Assembly (NCBI GenBank): GCA_022705325.1
Contig: JAKJER010000001.1
Location: forward strand, 248,001-312,000
Origin: Planctomycetota bacterium
GTDB lineage: Bacteria > Planctomycetota > Phycisphaerae > SM23-33
Direction: 5' to 3'
Length of the DNA: 64,000 nt
How positions within the stretch are numbered: position 1 is the stretch's first letter; the number at the start of each line of letters is the position of its first letter. Below, one piece after another: positions 45,141-52,500 of this stretch. The position numbers and the translations under genes are program-made. Under the pieces are notes generated by a model. The model worked only from the letters and a program-made list of their open reading frames with translations, had not been told where the DNA came from and ran no database searches.

Positions 45141-45827
45141 ATGAAAGGCGTGGAATTTCACGTAGAGGAGCGTTGGCAGCCGCTGCTGGAGCGAGCGGGC
45201 CTGGCCGGCCTGGACGCGCTGCTGGGCTTCGAGGACGGCAAGGTCGTCGGCTGGCACAAGCGCAGCCAGACCTACCGCCTGGAGCTGGACGGGCGCGTCG
45301 TGTTCCTGAAGCGCGACACCCTGACGCTGCGCAAGCAGATCCTGCTGGACCTGCTGCGCCTGCGGCCCACGCTGCCCATGACGTACAAGGAGCGCCTGGC
45401 GATGGAGCGGGCGGCCGGCGCGGGCGTCCGCACCGCCGAGATTCTCGCCTGGGGCCAGGTGCGCCGCTGGGGGCTGGCCCATCGGGGCGTGCTGGTGACG
45501 GCGGAGTTGGCGGGGACGCCGCTGGACAAGCTGCTCGGGTCGGCCGGGCCGGACCGCCGGCGCGACGCGATGGCGGCGGCCGGGCGGACCGCCGCGAAAC
45601 TGTACGCCGCCGACCTGAGCTGGCCGGACCTGCTGCCCCGTCACGTTCACGTGATCGAGGGCGGCGACGCGGGGCTGCTGGACCTGGAGCGGCTTCGCCC
45701 AGCCGCGGGCGCTCGACTGGCCTGCGACCGCCGCCGCCAGGTGGAGCGGTTCATCGACGAGTGCCGCGCCTGCGGGGCTGGCGAGGACGACATTGCCGCG
45801 CTGACGGAAGCGGTGGGGGGCTTGTAG
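45141..45827 (+). CDS. lipopolysaccharide kinase-like protein (Kdo/WaaP family)
   Basis: A 228-residue small kinase-fold protein. The Gly-rich/Lys segment is SQTYRLELDGRVVFLKRDT. A helix with MTYKERLAMERAAGAGVRT follows, as in WaaP/KdkA proteins. The catalytic-loop region is DLSWPDLLPRHVHVI, and GGDAGLLDLERLR stands for the metal-binding Asp. Family members phosphorylate heptose or Kdo in lipid A core. This supports an LPS-type outer membrane, though planctomycete substrates are untested. It has a promoter at 45105-45133 and no clear ribosome site. Confidence 0.8.
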   Translation: MKGVEFHVEERWQPLLERAGLAGLDALLGFEDGKVVGWHKRSQTYRLELDGRVVFLKRDTLTLRKQILLDLLRLRPTLPMTYKERLAMERAAGAGVRTAEILAWGQVRRWGLAHRGVLVTAELAGTPLDKLLGSAGPDRRRDAMAAAGRTAAKLYAADLSWPDLLPRHVHVIEGGDAGLLDLERLRPAAGARLACDRRRQVERFIDECRACGAGEDDIAALTEAVGGL

Positions 45828-45837
45828 GGCGGGGCTT

Positions 45838-45975
45838 CTCGATTGCCGATTGCCGATTGTCGATTTGATCTCGGTGTTCGAGTGGTTTTGACCGATTCGC
45901 AACCGAGATGCTCCTTTGATACCAGGGCTCCGGACGCCTCGGTCCAATCGACAATCGAAAATCGCAAATCAGCGA
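45838..45975. repeat. CGATTG-type short repeats in inverted blocks
   Basis: Plus strand GATTGCCGATTGCCGATTG at about 45840 and its inverted relatives (CAATCGACAATCGAAAATCG at about 45949). They share CGATTGTCGATT on opposite strands. The region is intergenic between the Kdo-kinase-like gene and thrC. Confidence 0.6.
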
Positions 45976-46031
45976 TTCATCCCCCCCGATCGTTCCGATA
46001 AACTGACTGGGCTGTGAACAAGGAAGAGCGA

Positions 46032-47405
46032 ATGAATCCGAACGCCGTGTATCAGAAATGCATTCACGCCGACTGCGGCGCGACGTGCGACGTGGGGGAC
46101 GTGCACGTGGCCTGCCCGGTCTGCGGCGAACTGCTGGACGTCGTCTACGACTGGTCGAAGCTGCCCGTGCCGGCTCGCCTGGCGGACTTCGCCGCCCGCT
46201 GGGCCGGTCGGGCCAACCCGCTGGACTTCTCGGGCGTGTGGCGGTTCCGCGAGCTGCTGAACTTCTGCGACGACCGCTGCCGCGTCACCCTCGGCGAGGG
46301 CCAGACCCTGCTGACGCCCAACGCGGGCGTGGGCCGCTACGTCGGGCTCAAGGACGGCGGGCTGTTCCTCCAGTACGAGGGGCTCAACCCGAGCGGCTCG
46401 TTCAAGGACAACGGCATGACGGCCGCCTTCAGCCACGCCCGCCTGGTGGGGGCGCGGCGGGTGGCGTGCGCGTCGACGGGCAACACGTCGGCCTCGCTGG
46501 CCCTCTACGCCGCCCACGCCGGGATGCAGTCGATCGTGTTCGTCGGCTCGGGGCGGATCGCCTTCGGCAAGCTGGCGCAGGCCCTGGACTACGGGGCCCT
46601 GACGCTCCAGATCGCGGGCGACTTCGACGCGTGCATGCGCCGCGTCAAGGAAGCCGCCAAGCGCCTGGGCCTGTACCTCATGAACAGCGTCAACCCCTTC
46701 CGCCTGGAAGGGCAGAAGACCATCATGCTCCGCGTGCTGGAGGCGCTCGCCTGGCAGGCGCCCGACTGGATCGTCGTGCCCGGCGGCAACCTGGGCAACA
46801 GCTCGGCCTTCGGCAAGGCGTTCGGCGAACTCAAGGAGCTGGGGCTGATCGACCGCGTGCCGCGCCTGGCCGTGATCAACGCCGCCGGGGCCGACACGCT
46901 CGACCGCCTGGTCAACCAGAAGAAGCTTCGCTGGAACGGCGGACAATACGACAAGGCGGCCCTGGCCGAGGACTGGGCCTGGCAGGACCGGACCCACCGC
47001 CTGCCGCACACGATCGCGTCGGCCATCGAGATCGCCCGCCCGGTCAACGCGGCCAAGTGCCTGCGGGCGCTGTCGATCTGCGACGGCGTGGTCCGCTCGG
47101 TGAGCGACGCGGAGATCCTGGACGCCAAGGCGCAGGTGGGGCGATGCGGGCTGGGGTGCGAGCCCGCCTCAGCCGCCTCGGTCGCCGGCGCCCGGCGACT
47201 GGTGGAAGAGGGCGTGATCGACCGCGACGCCCGCGTGGTGTGCATCCTGACCGGGCACGCCCTGAAGGACCCCGACGCGACGGTGGGCTACCACACCGGG
47301 CGTTTCGCGCCGGGCAAGGAGGTCGAGGGCCCGCGAAACTTCGCCAACCTGCCCGTGCAGGTGGACGACGACATCGACGCCATCTGCCGGGCCGTCGGCG
47401 AGTAG
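46032..47405 (+). CDS. thrC: threonine synthase
   Basis: PLP enzyme making threonine from O-phosphohomoserine. The 457-residue protein has an N-terminal zinc ribbon (Cys10, Cys15, Cys28, Cys31), as in many ThrC proteins. The PLP lysine is Lys125 in [11 protein letters not shown], the phosphate-binding loop is [11 protein letters not shown], and [11 protein letters not shown] is also present. ATG 46032 is preferred over the GTG at 46014 because AAGGAAGAG lies between them at the right distance. It is monocistronic here. Confidence 0.94.
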   Translation: MNPNAVYQKCIHADCGATCDVGDVHVACPVCGELLDVVYDWSKLPVPARLADFAARWAGRANPLDFSGVWRFRELLNFCDDRCRVTLGEGQTLLTPNAGVGRYVGLKDGGLFLQYEGLNPSGSFKDNGMTAAFSHARLVGARRVACASTGNTSASLALYAAHAGMQSIVFVGSGRIAFGKLAQALDYGALTLQIAGDFDACMRRVKEAAKRLGLYLMNSVNPFRLEGQKTIMLRVLEALAWQAPDWIVVPGGNLGNSSAFGKAFGELKELGLIDRVPRLAVINAAGADTLDRLVNQKKLRWNGGQYDKAALAEDWAWQDRTHRLPHTIASAIEIARPVNAAKCLRALSICDGVVRSVSDAEILDAKAQVGRCGLGCEPASAASVAGARRLVEEGVIDRDARVVCILTGHALKDPDATVGYHTGRFAPGKEVEGPRNFANLPVQVDDDIDAICRAVGE

Positions 47406-47580
47406 GCGCGTTTTCGATTTCCGATCTGACGTGAAGACCCGTCGGGAGCTTCTCCTCCCTCTGCGCGGCGGTTGGGTCTCGCCCGCGCGGGCCCCTGGAA
47501 TAACGTAGAACCCCTCAGAATGGCCCGCGCATGGGCCGCGGGGCCAGGGGGCCTTGAGGGTGAAGGGCGGACGGCGATTG

Positions 47581-48699
47581 TCAGCGGGCGTGGGCGAGTT
47601 GCTTGCGTCCCTGCGAGGCGGACGAGCTGATGGTCAGGGGGAAGCACTGCATGTCCGGGAAGCTGCGGTGGATCTTCTCCATGGCCGCGTCGCGGTCCTC
47701 GACGCTGCGGGCCACGAACTGGCATGTGCCGTCGCCCTGGCTGCCCACGCCCTTGCCGCCGTGGATGTGCTCGGCGATCTCGCCGAGCGACAACACCTGG
47801 TGCAGCAGGGGGCTGGCCAGTTGATCGGGGCTGTTCGGGGCGACCAGGCGGTCGAACATCTCCTGGGCCTCGCTCATCAGTTCGCCCAGGCGCATCGCGT
47901 CGCCGGCGGTCAGGGCGCGGTAGGCTGACCGCACCAGCCGCTCGTTCTCGCCCCCCAGGGCCTCCTTGAGCTTGGCGCTGCGCAGGTACGACCCCTGGAG
48001 GTCGGCCAGGATCTTCACCGTGTCCTTGTGCCCCGCCAGGTCCACGAAGAACATCTGGATTTCCCGGGCGGGAAAGAGCGGCTCGACGCGGATGTCCATG
48101 TTCTTCTGGAAGGTCAACAGCACCGGCGTCTTGCCGTAGATGCACGCCTGGTCCATCCGCCCGCACTGGCTGCCGGTGAGTTTCTCGCCGCGGTAGGCCA
48201 GCTCCATCAGCTCGTGCGGAAACAGCCCGAGCTGGTAGATGGTGTCGAACGCCTTGGCCACCAGGATGCAGACGGCCGCCGAACTGGAGACGCCCTTTCG
48301 CAGGGGCAGGTCCATGCTGGTGATCCGCAGGTCGAGCCCGCCGTCGACGCGGGAGAAGACCTGGTGGGCCACCCCCGCGCAGTAGCGGAAGAACTCGTCC
48401 TGGTCCTTGGCCGACTCCAGCAGCATGTCCTCCTGCCAGGGGCAGGACATCTGGCGGGTCCGCCCGGTGGGGCGCCCCTGCGCGTCGGGCAGGAGCGTCT
48501 CGACGGTGAAACGGTCGCTGGTCTTGGCCGCCGCCGACAACCCCTGGTCGGTGCCGATGACCAGGCAGTAGCCGTTATGCAGGCCGTGCTCCGCGGCCCA
48601 GTCGCTGTGTTCGCCGAACAGGCACAACCGTCCGGGGACGAAAAGGTCCGTACGCCCGTTGTCGTCGCCGCCGGCGCCGTGATGGCCGTTCGAGTACAT
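47581..48699 (-). CDS. GHMP-family sugar kinase
   Basis: A 372-residue kinase of the galactokinase/homoserine/mevalonate/phosphomevalonate superfamily. Motif 1 is PGRLCLFGEHSDW (22-34), motif 2 the ATP loop LPLRKGVSSSAAVCI, and motif 3 GGKGVGSQGDGTCQF near residue 315. The HSDW in motif 1 points to a sugar kinase (galactose, arabinose or fucose type) rather than an isoprenoid kinase; with fucosidases nearby, fucose or arabinose is an attractive but unproven substrate. ATG 48699 has GGAGAGAG upstream. It is divergent from the UbiA-family gene. Confidence 0.85.
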   Translation of the reverse strand: MYSNGHHGAGGDDNGRTDLFVPGRLCLFGEHSDWAAEHGLHNGYCLVIGTDQGLSAAAKTSDRFTVETLLPDAQGRPTGRTRQMSCPWQEDMLLESAKDQDEFFRYCAGVAHQVFSRVDGGLDLRITSMDLPLRKGVSSSAAVCILVAKAFDTIYQLGLFPHELMELAYRGEKLTGSQCGRMDQACIYGKTPVLLTFQKNMDIRVEPLFPAREIQMFFVDLAGHKDTVKILADLQGSYLRSAKLKEALGGENERLVRSAYRALTAGDAMRLGELMSEAQEMFDRLVAPNSPDQLASPLLHQVLSLGEIAEHIHGGKGVGSQGDGTCQFVARSVEDRDAAMEKIHRSFPDMQCFPLTISSSASQGRKQLAHAR

Positions 48700-48863
48700 C
48701 GCACTCTCTCCGCGTAGAAGGCTCCGGGCCAGTCGGGCAACATGCCGCCGACCAGCCCTCGTCTGGTTGATCGGCCGGTCGGGAGGCGGCCTTTAGGACC
48801 CATCCGAATAAACTCTCCCTCCACTCTAGCCGATAGTACACCAGGAAAGCCCTAGGCTCTATC

Positions 48864-49790
48864 GTGAAAATCTCGCCGCTCATCCAACTGGCTCGGGTGC
48901 CGCACTGGATCAAGAACCTGATCGTGCTGTTCCCGATGTTCTTCGCCCTGGAATTCCACCGCCCGCAGGCGTGGGCGATGGCCCTGCTGGCCATGGCCGC
49001 ATTCTGCCTGGGCTCCAGCGCCATCTACGTCGTCAACGACATCCACGATCGCGAGCGCGATCGATGCCACCCGCGCAAGAAGGATCGTCCCATCGCCAGC
49101 GGGCGTGTCCGCCTCCCCGTCGCCTGGGCCTGGGCGGGCGTGCTGGCCCTGGCCGGGCTGGCCCTGGCGATGGCCGTCAACTGGGCCGTCCTGGTCATCC
49201 TCGCCGCCTACCTGGTCATGCAGGCGGGATACACGTTCCTGCTCAAGCACAAGATGCTCGTGGACGTGATCTGCATCGCCCTGGGATTCGTCTTCCGCGC
49301 GGTGGCGGGGGCGGCTGCCATCCACGTCTGGGCCTCGTCGTGGCTGATCATCTGCACCTTCACGATATGCCTGTTCATGGGCTTCTGCAAACGCCGCAGC
49401 GAGGTGGCCACCCTGGGCGATCAGACCGAGGCCGGGCGACACCGCGCCACCCTGTCCGGCTACACCCCCGAGTTGCTCACCCACCTGATTACGTTGTCGG
49501 CGGCCGTGGCGATCCTGGCCTACCTGCTCTACGCCACCCACCCCGACACCGTCGCCCGTTTTCACACCCAGGCCCCGCTGCTGGTCTACACCCTGCCCGC
49601 CATCGTCTATGCCGTCTGCCGCTTCGCCATGCTCTCGATGGTCGGCAAGTACGCCGATCCCACCGAACTCATCCTCCACGACTGGCCCTTCCAGGTCGCC
49701 ATCGCCGCCTGGGCCGTGGCCACCTTCGCCCTCATCACCTACGGGCACCACATCCACGACGTGATCCTGCACATGCTGGGCGTGAAGTGA
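48864..49790 (+). CDS. UbiA-family prenyltransferase (DPPR-synthase-like)
   Basis: Integral membrane transferase of 308 residues with eight or nine helices. The first Asp-rich motif is NDIHDRERD (Asn58-Asp66), followed by CHPRKKDRPIASG, which is the pattern of decaprenyl-phosphate phosphoribose synthase-like UbiA proteins. The N terminus RVPHWIKNLIVLFPMFF is also diagnostic of that group. It would join a polyprenyl phosphate to phosphoribosyl pyrophosphate or a similar acceptor. GTG 48864 is the start. A polyprenyl synthase is encoded 9 kb away. Confidence 0.87.
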   Translation: MKISPLIQLARVPHWIKNLIVLFPMFFALEFHRPQAWAMALLAMAAFCLGSSAIYVVNDIHDRERDRCHPRKKDRPIASGRVRLPVAWAWAGVLALAGLALAMAVNWAVLVILAAYLVMQAGYTFLLKHKMLVDVICIALGFVFRAVAGAAAIHVWASSWLIICTFTICLFMGFCKRRSEVATLGDQTEAGRHRATLSGYTPELLTHLITLSAAVAILAYLLYATHPDTVARFHTQAPLLVYTLPAIVYAVCRFAMLSMVGKYADPTELILHDWPFQVAIAAWAVATFALITYGHHIHDVILHMLGVK

Positions 49791-49861
49791 ACCGTGATCT
49801 TTGAGAACTGACAACCGAAGACAAGGCCTCGGAGTCTCGTCTTCAGGTCAATTCGCAAGCC

Positions 49862-50656
49862 TCACTTCTCGATCTTCAGTCTCTCGGCGATCCTCACCAC
49901 CGCGTCCCGCGCGCCGTGGCGGGCGGCGATCACGCCGTCGATCCGCCGGCGCCGGCGGTTGAAGGACAGGGCCGCCTGGTTGCGGTCGGTGATCGTCCCG
50001 CCCGCCTCCTGGATGAACAGCGCGCCGGCGGCCATGTCCCACTCGTTCTTCTGCGTCAGGCTGATCATCCCGTCCGCCCGCCCGCTGCCCACCTGGGCCA
50101 GCATGTACGCGGTCGAGCCGCACGGGCGGACCTCGGCCAGCCCGCCCGCCCAGTCCCACCCGCCGTGCTCGACCCGCCAGCGGGTGGCCACCAGGATCGG
50201 TCGCGGCGGGGGCGAGGGATCGACCCGGACCGGCTGGCCGTTCAATGTGGCCCCCTGGCCCGCAGCCGCCTCGAACAGTTCCTGGGTGTTGGGGTTGTAG
50301 ATCGCCCCGGCCTGCACCTGTCCCCACTGGGCCAGGGCGGCGCAGATGCACCACTCGCCCCGCCCGGCCAGCAACTCGCGCGTCCCGTCGACGGGGTCCA
50401 CCAGCCACACCCGCGGGCAGGTCAGGCGGGCCGGATCGTCCTGGCTCTCTTCCGACAGCCAGGCGGCCTGTCCGTCCGCCCGCCCCAGCCGGTCGCGCAG
50501 CAGCTTGTCGCAGGCCAGGTCCACGGAGGTGACCGGCTCGCCCTTGGCCTTGAGGTGCGTCTGGTAGCCCTCCGCCGCCAGCTTGAGCGCCAACCGTCCC
50601 GCCTCGACCACCGCCTCGCGCAGGGCGGCCTGGATGTCCGGATTCGCCTGTGTCAT
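49862..50656 (-). CDS. inositol-phosphatase-family enzyme, CysQ-like
   Basis: Mg-dependent phosphatase of 264 residues. The metal-binding motifs are SEES (Glu69-Glu70) and WLVDPVDGTREL (Asp87, Asp90), with the C-terminal EWDMAAGALFIQEAGG. The family includes 3'(2'),5'-bisphosphate nucleotidase (CysQ), inositol monophosphatase and fructose bisphosphatase; TRELL after the DPVDG motif favours CysQ-like. ATG 50656 is the first credible start; the ribosome site is weak. It is convergent with the UbiA-family gene. Confidence 0.85.
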   Translation of the reverse strand: MTQANPDIQAALREAVVEAGRLALKLAAEGYQTHLKAKGEPVTSVDLACDKLLRDRLGRADGQAAWLSEESQDDPARLTCPRVWLVDPVDGTRELLAGRGEWCICAALAQWGQVQAGAIYNPNTQELFEAAAGQGATLNGQPVRVDPSPPPRPILVATRWRVEHGGWDWAGGLAEVRPCGSTAYMLAQVGSGRADGMISLTQKNEWDMAAGALFIQEAGGTITDRNQAALSFNRRRRRIDGVIAARHGARDAVVRIAERLKIEK

Positions 50657-50767
50657 GCGTGCGGCTATCTTACCGCTTCCGCTCGGCGCGGGGAAGCGGA
50701 GAGGCTGAGGGCGCAGGGGCGTGGAACAGGAAAAGGGCAAGGAAGGCAAGACCCGCGGGAGAGACGC

Positions 50768-52237
50768 TCAGTGCCCGTTCTGGTCTTCGAGGGGCTGGAC
50801 GTCGAGGATGATGGCTTCCTCGGGCGTCTGGACCGTGAAGCGCTGGCTCATGGCCACCTGGACGCGTTGACCGGTCGGGTCCGTGCCGACCAGGCGGATG
50901 CGGCAGTTCTTGCTGTTGATCGGAGGGACGCTCCAGCGGACGCTGCGATGGGGTTCGAAGCCGGAAGCGACGACGTCCCACGAGCGGGCGTTGTCGCCGG
51001 TGAACTGGAGTTCGAGGTTACGCAGGTTGGAGGCCCCGTCAGGCATCCAATCGATCGTGCGCCGCGTTCGGCCGCGAAGCAGCGCCCCGGGCAGCGGCCA
51101 GCCCAGGCGGCAGCCGGGCGTCCCGTGGGTCTGCTGGATGAGGTCGTCCGGGCCGACCGGTCTCGGCACGGCCGGGCGAGTGGCGGTCTGGATGATCCGG
51201 CGCGATTCCTCGTTTGTATTGCCGCCCTTCGGGGGCAAGGTGGCGGACGGTGCTACGGCGGATACGTCGGCGTCCGGCGCCTTCACGGGCGCACTGCGAA
51301 AGCCGCCGGGAGGCATAGGCTGGACTATCGTCACCGGGTTCGTGGTGTCGCCCCTCGGGGGCAAGCCGTCAGGCGGTCTTGCGGCCACGGGTCGGACCGT
51401 CGGCTGGGTGGTCGGCCAGGGACGCGGGTCCACGGGTCGTCCGCGGATTTGAAGCACCTCGGTCATCGCCATGCCGACGTTGCCGGCTTTGTCGGCCGCT
51501 TCCATTCGGAAACGCATCCCGCCGTCGGCCGTCGCCTCGGCGGGGATCTCGACGCGGATCTCGCCCTCGCTCTCCAGGGCCATGGGGAACTGGCTCCAGA
51601 TGAGGTTGTTGGGGAACTCCGCGAAGCACGTGCCCAGGCGGATGGAGTCTTTGGCCAGGTGCAGCTCGCTGACCTTCCATCGCAGCGTGACAAGCTGGCC
51701 GACCTCGTAGAAGCGGGGCTCCTTCTGCTCCTCGTCCATCCAGGGCGGCGGGTCGATGGCCAGTTCGATGCCCGGCCGGGCCGTGTCCACCACGTAGATG
51801 CGGTGGGGCGTGCCTGGAGGCACCTTCGAGTTGCCCTGCCCGGGCCCGACGAAACGGATCCAGTGCGGGCCGTCGTGCTCCGCCCGGAACAGGAAGTGCG
51901 TCTGCTCGACCCCGTAGAACCCAGCCCGGCGCCATTCCTTGCCGTCCTGCTCACTGTGCCAGACGGCCACCCGCGGCTCGCCGGTCACCTGGTAGCCGCC
52001 CGGGTGGACGATGAAGAAATACGGACTGTTGGTGTAATAGATGGGGATGCCTTGCCCGATGATCTCCGCCACCTGAAGCTCCTGGCTGGGGCGGTAATAG
52101 AACGGGGCGTCGTAGGTCCACTCGGGGTAGTCGGCCTGGGGGCTCCAATGCGGATTCTCGTCGCTCTGCACGCATCCCGTGCAGATGACGCCGGCGGCCA
52201 GCACAAGCCAGGTTGTGCTTCGTCTGATCATGCTCAC
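50768..52237 (-). CDS. probable lipoprotein of unknown function
   Basis: A 489-residue exported protein with an N-terminal hydrophobic helix and an atypical lipobox (VICTGC, Cys22). The mature part begins with a beta-sandwich-like region (about 30-240; PYFFIVHPGGYQVTGEPRV), then a Pro/Thr-rich linker (about 245-375) and a C-terminal beta region of about 110 residues. Inside the linker two short peptides, LPPRGDTTNP and LPPKGGNTNE, are encoded by a 28-bp palindromic DNA repeat. No enzymatic motif is found. ATG 52237 or the ATG two codons later could be used. Confidence 0.65.
   Translation of the reverse strand: MSMIRRSTTWLVLAAGVICTGCVQSDENPHWSPQADYPEWTYDAPFYYRPSQELQVAEIIGQGIPIYYTNSPYFFIVHPGGYQVTGEPRVAVWHSEQDGKEWRRAGFYGVEQTHFLFRAEHDGPHWIRFVGPGQGNSKVPPGTPHRIYVVDTARPGIELAIDPPPWMDEEQKEPRFYEVGQLVTLRWKVSELHLAKDSIRLGTCFAEFPNNLIWSQFPMALESEGEIRVEIPAEATADGGMRFRMEAADKAGNVGMAMTEVLQIRGRPVDPRPWPTTQPTVRPVAARPPDGLPPRGDTTNPVTIVQPMPPGGFRSAPVKAPDADVSAVAPSATLPPKGGNTNEESRRIIQTATRPAVPRPVGPDDLIQQTHGTPGCRLGWPLPGALLRGRTRRTIDWMPDGASNLRNLELQFTGDNARSWDVVASGFEPHRSVRWSVPPINSKNCRIRLVGTDPTGQRVQVAMSQRFTVQTPEEAIILDVQPLEDQNGH
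51212..51239. repeat. 28-bp palindromic repeat inside the lipoprotein gene, copy 1
   Basis: Begins GTTTGTATTGCC and contains CCGCCC-TTC-GGGGGC. It matches 51339-51366 at about 22 of 28 positions and is translated in the same frame in both places. Confidence 0.55.
51339..51366. repeat. 28-bp palindromic repeat inside the lipoprotein gene, copy 2
   Basis: Begins GTTCGTGGTGTC and contains GCCCC-TC-GGGGGC. The stem is kept while single bases change. Confidence 0.55.
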
Positions 52238-52393
52238 TGACGTTATCGGCGCAGGGGGGAGGTGGGTTAAATAACGATTTTGACAATCCCTAGCCGGCTT
52301 GCCCGCCGAAGCCTGGGCGAAGGCGGGTAGTCAGCAGCCGGGGCCGTCCGATAATCCACCTTGCTGGGGAGCCCGTTGTCGACTGCCGGCTCA

Positions 52394-52414
52394 CCACCCG
52401 CCTTGTGCGGGTGG
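52394..52414. repeat. module D (ACAAG loop), third member on the minus strand
   Basis: Minus strand CCACCCGC-ACAAG-GCGGGTGG. The loop is identical to 41202 and 41269, and two stem pairs are exchanged (A-T for T-A, C-G for G-C). It lies between the lipoprotein and cyclase genes, in a 263-bp spacer that also has a CCGCC...GGCGG palindrome at about 52294. Confidence 0.78.
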
Positions 52415-52500
52415 GAGCCTGATTCGTAGGCTAATGCTCCGCTGCCCACGGACCGTCACCACCGAGCTTGTCTCGGAGGAACGGAATTTTCCCGTGGGGG

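Noticed and set aside
43674..45947. The full 757-codon frame as one long fucosidase
   Set aside because: The signal peptide and AAAGGAG at 45044 mark the real start; the extra 300 codons are antisense to the Kdo-kinase-like gene.
47480..47560. Terminator of thrC in the GC-rich palindromic spacer
   Set aside because: Several overlapping GGGCC palindromes are present, but no stem is clearly preferred and no T tract follows.
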